In this document: piece by piece, positions 7,957 to 16,134 of the stretch
Layout: every line of letters begins with the position of its first letter
Numbering within the stretch: the first letter of the stretch is position 1
From: Holophagae bacterium
Lineage (GTDB): Bacteria; Acidobacteriota; Thermoanaerobaculia; Thermoanaerobaculales; Sulfomarinibacteraceae
NCBI GenBank assembly: GCA_030618605.1
Contig: JAUXDC010000005.1
Span: forward strand, 1 to 40,012
Length of the DNA stretch: 40,012 bases
Direction: 5' to 3'
Notes under the pieces: model-generated
Seen by the model: the letters and a program-made list of their open reading frames with translations, nothing else
Told to the model about the DNA's origin: nothing
Database searches by the model: none
Translations under genes and position numbers: made by a program

Positions 7957-9518
7957 AGGGCGAGTCCTCTCAAACGGGCTGCGGCCAACCTCAAATCCCG
8001 TGCAACATCATCAATGTCCTCAAACCGCAATTCACAATCGGTCGCCAAACCCTCCATGATTTGTGCCGTTGATCGCAGCTCGCCGATGATTGAGGTTTCC
8101 ATTGAACCCACCGGCGCCGATGCGCCCGACTGCATCCCGGCCAGCTGACCGATGACCCCCAAAAGGGCGTTGTTGACTTCGGTCTGGTAGAGGCTCAGGT
8201 TACGGACTGAACGCAACGCCAGGCGACGGATCAGTTTCCCCAGACCACCAAGAGAGGCGTGAGCGTCTGAATCCGGACCACGGGCAATCAAAGCCCCAAT
8301 GTTGCCGATCAGCATATTCAGCTCGGCCATCTTCTCCTCAGAAATCCCCGACTGGTCCGACGTGACCTGAGCCCCGGCGATCGCAACCGGCGCCGGCAAA
8401 GACTGCCTCTGCTCAAGCTCGACACGGACGCGCTGAATCCTGTCAACGATAAAACGGGCCCGAACGGCAGGACTGTGAAAGGTCTCGACGTCACGCACGG
8501 CCCGACGCCCCCTTCTCAGCGCTTCGTCCTGATCCTCGTACACGCGACGCATTGCCCGGGCCGCAGCTTCCAGGTCCGGCTCCGCCCAGAGCGCGTCCGC
8601 CGGGTAGGGTTCGCTCCCCGGACCGATCTCAGTGGACTCGTAGGGAACGAGGAAGCTGTTGTTGTCATTCATGAAATCCAGGTTGCCCGAGTAGGCCGTT
8701 GCAATGACCGGTTTACCCAGCGCCATCGCCTCGGCCATCGTCAGCCCAAATCCTTCCGATCGGTGAAGGGAAACGTAGGCGTCACAGGCATTGATGAACG
8801 CCTTCTGGTCATCCGCAGGCAGATAGCCGTCACGGTACTCGATGTCAGGCCGGCCTGCTGCTGCCTCCCGAATACTCTCCGCCTGCTCTGCATGGCGTTC
8901 TCCGTTGATGGATTTTACGACCAGTCGAGGCCCCTCCCCTGAAGAAAAGGCCATCTTGAAGGCCTCGATCACCGCGATCGGGTTTTTGCGCGCAAAGAGG
9001 CTGTCCAGGTCGAAGCAGAACATGAAGAGGTAGTCCTCGGGCAAAGCGAGATCAACCCGGGTTCGGGGGGGTGGCTCGGGCGTTTCAATCGGAAGGGGAA
9101 AGGGCTGGACCGGTTTGCAGATTTTGCGCGCGATCGAACGGGCCGAGAAGGAACTGTTGGCCCAGACCTCGTCCAGGAAGTCGGCACTCTTCGCCATCCA
9201 GTCCGGAAACTCCTCCAACTCCCAGGCCCAAAGACCGATTGTGTAACGGTCTTTGAGACACGAATGCCCGAATCGGTCGAGAAAAAGAGGTACGCTGTCC
9301 GCATTGACGCCGATAATGTTGATGTCGTAATCGGGGTCTTTGCTTCCAAAATCGTCGAACTTCGACTCCTGCCGGCTGACGGTTTCGGTGAATGGCACAA
9401 CTGCGTAGTCAATGCCGCCTTCACGGAGTGCTGATACCAAAAGGCGAGTATGTTCTCCGACCCCACTCTCGGCATAAACATAACCGTAGACGTTGACTCC
9501 CGGTTTCAAATTTCCCAA
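7953..9518 (-). CDS. family 4 glycosyltransferase (GT-B) with C-terminal helical tail
   Basis: 521 residues. The TTG start is supported by a near-perfect Shine-Dalgarno (GGAGGT, 5 nt away). The N-terminal Rossmann half begins 'VNVYGYVYAESGVGEHTRLL', with a Gly-rich donor loop. The C-terminal half carries 'SEGFGLTMAEAMALGKPVIAT' split motifs, i.e. an intact E-x7-E (about residues 254-262) typical of retaining GT4 enzymes that use nucleotide-sugars. The closing 130 residues or so are helical and may mediate membrane or partner contact. It sits 47 nt after the 896-residue GT and overlaps the sulfatase-like gene, so the three are one operon. The sugar is unknown. Cytoplasmic face of the inner membrane is likely. 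Confidence 0.88.
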   Translation of the reverse strand: MGNLKPGVNVYGYVYAESGVGEHTRLLVSALREGGIDYAVVPFTETVSRQESKFDDFGSKDPDYDINIIGVNADSVPLFLDRFGHSCLKDRYTIGLWAWELEEFPDWMAKSADFLDEVWANSSFSARSIARKICKPVQPFPLPIETPEPPPRTRVDLALPEDYLFMFCFDLDSLFARKNPIAVIEAFKMAFSSGEGPRLVVKSINGERHAEQAESIREAAAGRPDIEYRDGYLPADDQKAFINACDAYVSLHRSEGFGLTMAEAMALGKPVIATAYSGNLDFMNDNNSFLVPYESTEIGPGSEPYPADALWAEPDLEAAARAMRRVYEDQDEALRRGRRAVRDVETFHSPAVRARFIVDRIQRVRVELEQRQSLPAPVAIAGAQVTSDQSGISEEKMAELNMLIGNIGALIARGPDSDAHASLGGLGKLIRRLALRSVRNLSLYQTEVNNALLGVIGQLAGMQSGASAPVGSMETSIIGELRSTAQIMEGLATDCELRFEDIDDVARDLRLAAARLRGLAL

Positions 9519-9565
9519 CTTTTACCTCCGACGACCCGATTTTGACACGGCCACATATCAGCCCC

Positions 9566-12256
9566 TCATCCAGGAGGCTGCGATCGCCGCGCAATCCAAG
9601 TGACATGATGTGACCACTGAAGGGCAACAGCCTGCAGGTCGAGTCGTTGAGGACGAGCGATGGTCCCCTGATCGACGACGGCAGTCATGGCTGCCACCGC
9701 CGGCGCCACCAGCGCCGCCGGATTCCCTGCGACATCGGCAGCATCGAAGAGCCCCGTCGGCCTGTCGATACCTTCCATACTCGACCGGCGGCGAGCGACG
9801 ACACCCTTCCCCAACGAATCGGCCAGTGCGAAGCACGAGTCAAAACGAGGCTCCGGATTGATCGATAACAATCCGTCGCTCGCAGCCACTACCGAGTTGC
9901 AAAGGCCGGCGCTCAAAGGTCTGCTGATCACACGGATCGGCAAGTGGTCGACCTCCTCCGCCAATGTTCCGGCGTCACGAGCCAGGAGACACAGGCCGAT
10001 ATCGGATCGACCCAATGCCACAAGCCTTCGAACACAGTCAATCAAGGCCGAAGTAACACGCTCTCCATCGTAGTCTCCGCCACTGACCATCGCCGCAAAC
10101 CAGAACACACCCTCACCGACGGAAATCTCCTCCAGTGCCCCTGGTTCCACCTCTTCCCCATGCCAGGCGGGCAAGAAAGGAAGATGGCGAACGGGAATCG
10201 ATACCCGGTCTTCCAGAATACGTTGGGCTGAAGTGGTTGGAACCCAGACCTCGTCAAGGCACTCCAGGAGATCTAAATGCACGGACTCAGGCGAGTCTGT
10301 CAGATAGCCGACCAACCCCCCACCCACTCTCGTGCCGAAAGGCAGTGAATTGATGACGGTTTCGTACCGAGCGGCCGCCAGGTCAAGAACCGTCACCGGG
10401 AAAGGGGCGCCATGCATGTGACGAATCTGGTCCGAGGTCATTAAATCAGGCAATTCGTGATCCAGGGCGACTGCAACGGTTGGCAATCCGGCCCGTTCGA
10501 TCACACGCGTCAAACCCGAAACGAGACTCCTCGCGCCCCGCTCGCCTTCAAAATACCCAACGATGTTGACTCCCGGAACGGCCAATGGCCGCGGATCACA
10601 CTGATTTCCCGGCCGAATGGGAGGCTTTCGGGCGGGACGCGGCACCGTGGCACGCTCGTCAACCAGTTTGGAATCATGACCCCGCCCATCGGACGAAACT
10701 CCCTTGAGCGCCAGCGCGAATCGACTCTTCATCGATAGAGACAGCCTGACGGGCCGCACCAAATCGGGATGAAGGCCGTGAAGGGGAGCTCCGTGGACGA
10801 CCATCCAGTAGGCAAACGCACTCCGATCACGAGTGAGGGGCTCCGGGTAGAGATCCCGGACCTCTGCCCGCATCCCATGGATCAGCAAGCCCAACCGAGT
10901 CACCAGGGCGTCACCGTCACCATCGTCTCCCATGGACTCATTGAGCCAGCCGGCGTGCTCGTTCGGGTTGCCGAGGTCAATGCCATCGAGGCGCTCCTGA
11001 TCATCGTTCGTATTCGAGTCGGTCCGGCTGTTCCAAAGGGTACGAAGTGGTCCGACAAAAGCCTCATGCATGTGTGCCTGGGCGGACCCCTCGTCCAGGA
11101 ACCAGTTGATGAATCGGGCAAGATCCTCGCCGAGGATTTTGGGGAAGACCTCACGAAGATCAGCCCGGTCCCGCCACAGGAAGAGCGCCGCCCGGTGCGT
11201 CACACCGTGGTCAAACCACAGTGGTTCAGTGAGCCAATCAAGATAGGAGTCGTCGCATGCGGGATCGAAGGGATCGGGCCACCTGAGTCCCTCCGGATCG
11301 ATTTCCTGAAGAGCCACCCGGACAAAACGTGGAATCGGAATGTCGGTATCCCGGAAATGATGGTAGACGTAGGGCAACCCCCTCATTTCATGGTGCCCGC
11401 TGTCTTCGACCAAGGTCGAATAGTGTTCGAAAAGGGGCCGTAACTCAGGGCGTGACCACAGGTCGAGCCGATCCTGATGCTTGCTGATGGCATCGATCTG
11501 TTTGGGATCGACACCACTGAAGTGGAAGAAACCGACCCTTTCCCCGTCGACCTCCCAGTGGTCCGACTCCCATTTTGGAAAACGGTGGGGAAGATTCCAG
11601 TAGGCGATGTTGTAGATCGGCTCTCGGACGATCGCAACTGATTCGAGGAAGGCCGGCGTGAAATCCATCCAGGACTGGTCAACGAACATCCCATTCGTCA
11701 GGTCGTTGATGCAGTAACGATGAAGCCGATCGCACCACCAGTCGAGAAAACCCTCGGTTCGCTCGTCGAGACGGAGACCGAGAAAACCCAGGTTGTAGAT
11801 GCCACACATGCCGATGACCCGCTCCGGCGGCCGGCAGACATTGTCGAGTGGTTGGGTCAAGTGGGGCGTCAGCACCGCAGAATGCTCGGACAGTGCATTT
11901 TCGAGCCCCGTCAGCCGGTCGTGAACCAGGATGTCAGGATCGAAATAGAACACCCGGTCAAGTCCAATGACATCACGCAAGTACTTGATCACGAACGGTT
12001 TTACCGCGGTGTTGAGTTCCAGGATGTCGTAGCGAAAGGCGAAGTTGCTGAATGCAGGAATATCGAGCTCATGCGCAAGGATGATCTCAAACGGGAAATC
12101 GTCATAGGGAACGCGATCATCCAGTGTGTCGACCAGACACACGTACACCGTCGCACCTGGGTGGTACTTAAGGTAGGACTCTGCAAAAACCCGGGTCATG
12201 CCGAGGTAGTTGTTTGAAGAAATCGTAAACACGTCGACCGGCGTCGATGTCGGCAT
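9566..12256 (-). CDS. two-part glycosyltransferase: GT-A domain plus degenerate GT-B domain
   Basis: 896 residues, ATG with AAAGGG upstream. The first 280 or so residues resemble a nucleotide-diphospho-sugar transferase of the GT8-like type: 'VDVFTISSNNYLGMTR' at the start and a DxD-type metal site in 'FYFDPDILVHD' (about 103-113). A helical middle part (about 285-540) has the 'LFLWRDRADLREVFP' pattern found in multidomain GTs. The last 330 residues begin 'PGVNIVGYFEGERGARSL', like a GT4 N-terminus, and end with a GT-B-like half where the usual E-x7-E is replaced ('INPEPRFDSCFALADSLGKG'), so this half is probably non-catalytic. It is the first gene of the leftward operon. Its acceptor and donor are unknown. 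Confidence 0.8.
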   Translation of the reverse strand: MPTSTPVDVFTISSNNYLGMTRVFAESYLKYHPGATVYVCLVDTLDDRVPYDDFPFEIILAHELDIPAFSNFAFRYDILELNTAVKPFVIKYLRDVIGLDRVFYFDPDILVHDRLTGLENALSEHSAVLTPHLTQPLDNVCRPPERVIGMCGIYNLGFLGLRLDERTEGFLDWWCDRLHRYCINDLTNGMFVDQSWMDFTPAFLESVAIVREPIYNIAYWNLPHRFPKWESDHWEVDGERVGFFHFSGVDPKQIDAISKHQDRLDLWSRPELRPLFEHYSTLVEDSGHHEMRGLPYVYHHFRDTDIPIPRFVRVALQEIDPEGLRWPDPFDPACDDSYLDWLTEPLWFDHGVTHRAALFLWRDRADLREVFPKILGEDLARFINWFLDEGSAQAHMHEAFVGPLRTLWNSRTDSNTNDDQERLDGIDLGNPNEHAGWLNESMGDDGDGDALVTRLGLLIHGMRAEVRDLYPEPLTRDRSAFAYWMVVHGAPLHGLHPDLVRPVRLSLSMKSRFALALKGVSSDGRGHDSKLVDERATVPRPARKPPIRPGNQCDPRPLAVPGVNIVGYFEGERGARSLVSGLTRVIERAGLPTVAVALDHELPDLMTSDQIRHMHGAPFPVTVLDLAAARYETVINSLPFGTRVGGGLVGYLTDSPESVHLDLLECLDEVWVPTTSAQRILEDRVSIPVRHLPFLPAWHGEEVEPGALEEISVGEGVFWFAAMVSGGDYDGERVTSALIDCVRRLVALGRSDIGLCLLARDAGTLAEEVDHLPIRVISRPLSAGLCNSVVAASDGLLSINPEPRFDSCFALADSLGKGVVARRRSSMEGIDRPTGLFDAADVAGNPAALVAPAVAAMTAVVDQGTIARPQRLDLQAVALQWSHHVTWIARRSQPPG

Positions 12257-12281
12257 TCAAAACCCTTTCGTTGCGGGTGAG

Positions 12282-12309
12282 ATTATCAGATCAAAAGCCC
12301 CGTACCAAA
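12282..12309 (-). promoter_or_regulatory. putative promoter of the leftward glycan operon
   Basis: On the minus strand TTTGGT (12304-12309) and GATAAT (12282-12287) are 16 nt apart, and the -10 lies 25 nt before the ATG of the 896-residue GT, leaving room for the AAAGGG ribosome site. Only a partial -35 match. Confidence 0.3.
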
Positions 12310-12333
12310 TCTCCGGATTCAGCGAAGATACCC

Positions 12334-12339
12334 TATAAT
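12334..12339 (+). promoter_or_regulatory. perfect TATAAT -10 box before the coiled-coil gene
   Basis: TATAAT lies 4 nt upstream of an ATG (12344) that opens only an 8-codon frame, and 26 nt upstream of the ATT used here as start of the coiled-coil gene. No good -35 is seen 16-18 nt upstream. Transcription would begin near 12344-12346 and diverge from the leftward operon. Confidence 0.5.
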
Positions 12340-12365
12340 CGGCATGGCAGGCCAGGAGAAATACT

Positions 12366-13400
12366 ATTAACGACGACAAGGTTCAACTGCTTCTCGACCA
12401 ACTCGAAGCGCTTTCGTCACCGAGAGCGGCGGCGTTCGGCGTGCTCGGCCGGTTGATGTGGACCGTGCTGCGACCTTTGCGCCGTGTCCTCTGCGGCAAC
12501 CTCGCCGAAACGGCCGAGGCTCTCCATAGCTATGTTGCCGACGCTGAGCACGATCGGCTGGTTTTTTCCGACTCCCTCGATGCTGCCCGCAGAGACCTCG
12601 CCCAACTCGGCGCCCTTCAAGAGGATCGGACCATAAACACCCAGCGTCATTTGACCCTTCTGCAGGACGACTACGACAAAACCAAGCAACGCCTCGCCGA
12701 CATTGCGAACGCAACACAGCGAGACGCCGAGAACCTCGGCGGGCACATCGAGGACATTCAGGCAGACTATGACGCCTTCAAGCTTTCGATGACCGAGACC
12801 ATCACCGCCGTCGAGGAGGACGGCGCGGAATTCCGAACGCATCTCGGCAACATCCAGGCGGACAGCGACCTCCAGAAGAAATTTTTCGACACGATGGCGA
12901 CCGCTCTCCAAAAGGATTCCAAAACCCTCACCCAACACCTCGCCCGCATCCAAGAAGACGCGGAAAATTTGAGCCAACACCTCGCGAATATTCAGAAAGA
13001 TATCGACCTCCAAAAAGAAATCTCAAACGAAACAACCTCCACAATCCAAAGGGACGCACAGACCCTCCGCCAACACCTCGTCCAGATCCAAGAGGACCAT
13101 GACACCACCAAGGAAACGGCAGGTAACCAACTGAGAGCCCTCGAGGCCTTCAAATCCCAGTCCTCCTTGACGACCCAGCGCCTTGAGAAAGACGCCGGCG
13201 CCGTACTCGATCATATCGGGCGCATCCAATCTGACCATGACAGGGTCGCCTCCCTGGCCGGGCAAACCCGCGCGGACACCGATGAACTCCGGGCAGCCAT
13301 CGAACAACTCGGTCAGCTGGCCGCCGACCTCCACCAGGACCTTACGCATGTGGCCGAGGCAATCTCCCAATTGCACGGCGCCGACCCGGACCTGTCGTGA
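12366..13400 (+). CDS. long coiled-coil repeat protein (possible chain-length ruler or scaffold)
   Basis: The ORF track starts at a GTG (12441), but the same frame is open and protein-like upstream (NDDKVQLLLDQLEALSSPRAAAFG). I start at ATT 12366, which has AGGAG 7 nt before it. Alternatively the true start is ATG 12344 with a one-base frameshift at 'TATTAA'. The 344-residue product is almost entirely helical. After a basic amphipathic segment ('LMWTVLRPLRRVL') it has at least six diverged units of about 33 residues with core 'LxxHLxxIQxDxDxxK' (for example 'LGGHIEDIQADYD', 'LTQHLARIQEDAE', 'LRQHLVQIQEDHD'). There is no signal peptide or true membrane span. It overlaps the GT2 gene as GTGA and shares an operon with a WbdD-like methyltransferase, so a coiled-coil ruler or scaffold for glycan assembly is the best guess. 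Confidence 0.75.
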   Translation: MNDDKVQLLLDQLEALSSPRAAAFGVLGRLMWTVLRPLRRVLCGNLAETAEALHSYVADAEHDRLVFSDSLDAARRDLAQLGALQEDRTINTQRHLTLLQDDYDKTKQRLADIANATQRDAENLGGHIEDIQADYDAFKLSMTETITAVEEDGAEFRTHLGNIQADSDLQKKFFDTMATALQKDSKTLTQHLARIQEDAENLSQHLANIQKDIDLQKEISNETTSTIQRDAQTLRQHLVQIQEDHDTTKETAGNQLRALEAFKSQSSLTTQRLEKDAGAVLDHIGRIQSDHDRVASLAGQTRADTDELRAAIEQLGQLAADLHQDLTHVAEAISQLHGADPDLS

Positions 13401-14410
13401 AATTCACCGTTGTCGTTGTAACGTGGAACGGCGCTCAATGGATCGACGACTGCCTTCAATCGGTCCTCGATCAGGAAGGCGACCCGAACATCATCCTGGT
13501 CGACAACGGAAGTTCTGACGACACGGTCGAAAGGGCCAACAGAATCCTTCAGGACAACGGCTCAAAGGCCGGGTCGAGCACCATTCTTCGCCTCAAACGC
13601 AACCACGGATTTCCAACCGGTGCGAACCGGGGCATGGCAGCGGCACTCAACGCCGACCCCGACCTCATCGGCATCCTTCTGCTCAACCAGGACGCTCACC
13701 TTGAACCCGGCGCTCTCCAGGCCTTTTCCCAATTCCTGGAAGAAAACCCCAAGGCAGGCGCCCTTGGAGCCAGAATCCTCTATCTCGATCGTGCCTCGTT
13801 GCAACACGCGGGCGGATACCTCGAACATCCACGAATGGTCGGTCTCCACTTCGGTCACCATGAACCTGTCGATGAGAAAAAATTCAACGAGCCGCGCGAG
13901 GTCGACTACGTGACTGGAGCAGCGATGATGCTGAGGGCCGAATGCCTTCGAGATCTCGGGCTGTTCGAGGAGCTGTTCTCGCCGGGATACTACGAGGATG
14001 TCGAGCTGTGTCAGCGTTTAATTCACAATGGATGGTCGATTTGGTACGTACCCGAGGCGACGGTGATCCATGCGGAATCTTCGTCCTTTTCCAACAGGGA
14101 TCTGCGCCTTCGCGTAAGCCACCGCAACCGGCTGATCTTTGCCCTCCCACACTTTCTCGAGGCAGCTGCCGCCGAGAAATTTCTGGATGCCGAGTCCCAC
14201 TTTCTCATCAATGACGCACACCACGACGAAGTTCGTGCTATTTCCGGTGCTGCCCTCGATCTGCTTACTCTCCTCCCGGCTGCGCTCAACGCACGTATCG
14301 GTGACGGCCATGGCGACACCGAAGGCGAAGAACGGGCCCGGCAGGTTCTCGTCTCCCTTCGCGACGTCTGCCGAGACATCCTGATTCCTCCGCCGACCAG
14401 GAGCGAATAA
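13397..14410 (+). CDS. family 2 glycosyltransferase (rhamnosyltransferase-like)
   Basis: 337 residues; GTG start overlaps the coiled-coil stop (GTGA). Typical inverting GT-A fold: 'FTVVVVTWNGAQWIDDCLQS' at the N-terminus, 'IILVDNGSSDDT' near 32-43, 'NHGFPTGANRG' (nucleotide binding), 'LLLNQDAH' near 95 (variant DxD: Q-D-A), 'YVTGAAMMLRAECLRDLGLFEE' and 'YYEDVELCQRL', where the Glu-Asp pair is the likely catalytic base region. This set matches the WbbL/rhamnosyltransferase branch of GT2, cytoplasmic enzymes that extend O-antigen or similar polymers. The substrate is inferred only at the family level. Co-operonic with the coiled-coil protein and the methyltransferase/kinase-like protein, 5 nt before the latter. 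Confidence 0.9.
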   Translation: MKFTVVVVTWNGAQWIDDCLQSVLDQEGDPNIILVDNGSSDDTVERANRILQDNGSKAGSSTILRLKRNHGFPTGANRGMAAALNADPDLIGILLLNQDAHLEPGALQAFSQFLEENPKAGALGARILYLDRASLQHAGGYLEHPRMVGLHFGHHEPVDEKKFNEPREVDYVTGAAMMLRAECLRDLGLFEELFSPGYYEDVELCQRLIHNGWSIWYVPEATVIHAESSSFSNRDLRLRVSHRNRLIFALPHFLEAAAAEKFLDAESHFLINDAHHDEVRAISGAALDLLTLLPAALNARIGDGHGDTEGEERARQVLVSLRDVCRDILIPPPTRSE

Positions 14411-14415
14411 ATCGA

Positions 14416-16134
14416 ATGCCCATGTCCACAGATCCGCTGACCGGCATCCGCATCCTCGACGCAACGCTGAACTACTCGGACACCTCCGAAGACAGAGTCC
14501 TGGCGACACTCGAAAAGGCCACAGACCGATCCTCCGAATCCGACGAACTCGCCGACGGGATAGTTGACTGGCCGACTCGATATCACTTTTCTCGCATGCG
14601 GGGGCACCTCATCCGGCCCCTTGGCCTCAAACCCGGCATCGAGGTCCTCGATGTTGGTTGCGGTACCGGGGCGGTCACCAGGGCCCTCGGGGAACGCGGG
14701 GCGCGGGTACTCGGTATCGAAGGCGCCCTCCCGAGAGCCCGGGCCGCCGCCCTGAGGTGTGCCGACCTCGAACATGTCGAGATCGTCTGCGGCGACATTT
14801 CACACCTTGAAACCGACAAGACCTTTGACCTCGTCTGTCTGGTTGGAGTTCTCGAGTACGCGGCCACCTCGGTGGGTGGCAAGCACGGCCCCGAGTCGCT
14901 GCTCAAGCACCTCAGGAAGCTCGTCAAGCCGGGCGGCGCCCTCCTCGTCGCTATCGAAAACCAGATCGGACTCAAGTATCTGTTGGGCTACCGGGAGGAC
15001 CACGTTGCGCTGCCGTGGGCAGGACTCGAGGACTATGCCGAGGGCTTTGGCGCCCGGACCTGGTCGCGGCGGCAACTCGGCATCCTCCTTGGCACAGCGG
15101 GCTTTGAAGAGCAACGCTGGCTTTTCCCTTATCCGGACTACAAGCTGCCATCGGTCATCCTCTCCGAAGGCGCTTTTGAACTGGACAACGCTCCGGAGCT
15201 GGTCGACCAGATCGTGCGCCTCCCTGTTCAGGATTTCGCCTTTTCTCGCACGATTCTGGCTGATGATCGTCGCGTTCATAATGTTTTTCTCAATGCGGGC
15301 CTCGGACCCGATGTCGCCAATTCCTTTCTCGTTCTCGCAAGCTCCGACAATCACACCCTTGATGAGTTGGTTGACCCCATGTCGCTGGCCTGGATATTGA
15401 GCGGTGAACGCCGGGCTCAATGGAAGAGGACACAGGTGGTGGTTGAGCGAGACAACGGCCTTCGAGTAATTGCACGCCCCAACTCGGTTGACCAGAATGT
15501 CCGGAAAGACCGTTGGCTCACTCAGTCCCCGGTGCGTGATGACCCCTGGCGCCGGGGACCGACACTGGAGCAGATTGCCCTCGAATCCTGCCACACCCGT
15601 GACGAACAAGGCCTGGCCGCGGCTCTGAAACACTGGACATCGTGCCTCAACGAGGCGCTGGTGCAAGCATCGGAGCATGCCACGAGCCATCCCTATTCCC
15701 CATCCCCGGGCACGCCGGCCCTTCCGGACGACATGCTGGACGTCAGTCTGTCGAACTTTGTGCTCTCGGATGAGGGGGTCGTTTTTGTTGATCGTGAGTG
15801 GCGGGTGGACGGCGGAGTCGATCCCGGACTGGCCGGCCTGCGAGCTCTGTGGTTTTTCTCACTCGACCTGATGAACGGCGGCGCCCGTCATCCGTGGCCG
15901 GATACCCTGACGGTCGACGACATTTGCCGCGAGATGGCGGCGATGTGCGGGTTCCCGGCCCAACTCGACGACCTCAATAGAATGTACTGCGCTGAGGCCG
16001 AACTCCAATCATTGGTGATCGGCTTCGACGTGGAACGCGTGACACGGGATCTCCGCGGTTCAGGACAATTGACCCTCGTAAATCCCAACGCGTCCTGCCC
16101 CATCCGCTGGACCCATCTGCACGAATTCCCCTAG
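14416..16134 (+). CDS. WbdD-like SAM methyltransferase with kinase-like C-terminal half
   Basis: 572 residues. Residues of about 50-240 are a class I SAM methyltransferase: 'YHFSRMRGHLIRPL', SAM loop 'LDVGCGTGAVTRALGE' (about 77), 'LVGVLEYA', 'IENQIGLKYL' (about 180), 'REDH' and 'PYPDYKLPS' (about 237). These diagnostic blocks match the methyltransferase of the WbdD group. After it come a beta-rich segment 'RAQWKRTQVVVERDNG' (about 332-347) and then 'DVSLSNFVLSDEG' plus 'VFVDREW' (about 442-461), recalling the catalytic D-x4-N and metal D of a kinase C-lobe. The expected N-lobe Lys reads 'VIARP', so phosphotransfer is doubtful. WbdD caps O-antigen chains by methylation and phosphorylation; here the coiled-coil part is absent from the protein but encoded two genes upstream. 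It shares a CTAG stop with the convergent gene. Confidence 0.82.
   Translation: MPMSTDPLTGIRILDATLNYSDTSEDRVLATLEKATDRSSESDELADGIVDWPTRYHFSRMRGHLIRPLGLKPGIEVLDVGCGTGAVTRALGERGARVLGIEGALPRARAAALRCADLEHVEIVCGDISHLETDKTFDLVCLVGVLEYAATSVGGKHGPESLLKHLRKLVKPGGALLVAIENQIGLKYLLGYREDHVALPWAGLEDYAEGFGARTWSRRQLGILLGTAGFEEQRWLFPYPDYKLPSVILSEGAFELDNAPELVDQIVRLPVQDFAFSRTILADDRRVHNVFLNAGLGPDVANSFLVLASSDNHTLDELVDPMSLAWILSGERRAQWKRTQVVVERDNGLRVIARPNSVDQNVRKDRWLTQSPVRDDPWRRGPTLEQIALESCHTRDEQGLAAALKHWTSCLNEALVQASEHATSHPYSPSPGTPALPDDMLDVSLSNFVLSDEGVVFVDREWRVDGGVDPGLAGLRALWFFSLDLMNGGARHPWPDTLTVDDICREMAAMCGFPAQLDDLNRMYCAEAELQSLVIGFDVERVTRDLRGSGQLTLVNPNASCPIRWTHLHEFP

Noticed and set aside
10769-11443. 224-aa plus-strand ORF inside the 896-residue GT
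   Set aside because: Antisense shadow in high-G+C coding sequence; no motif.
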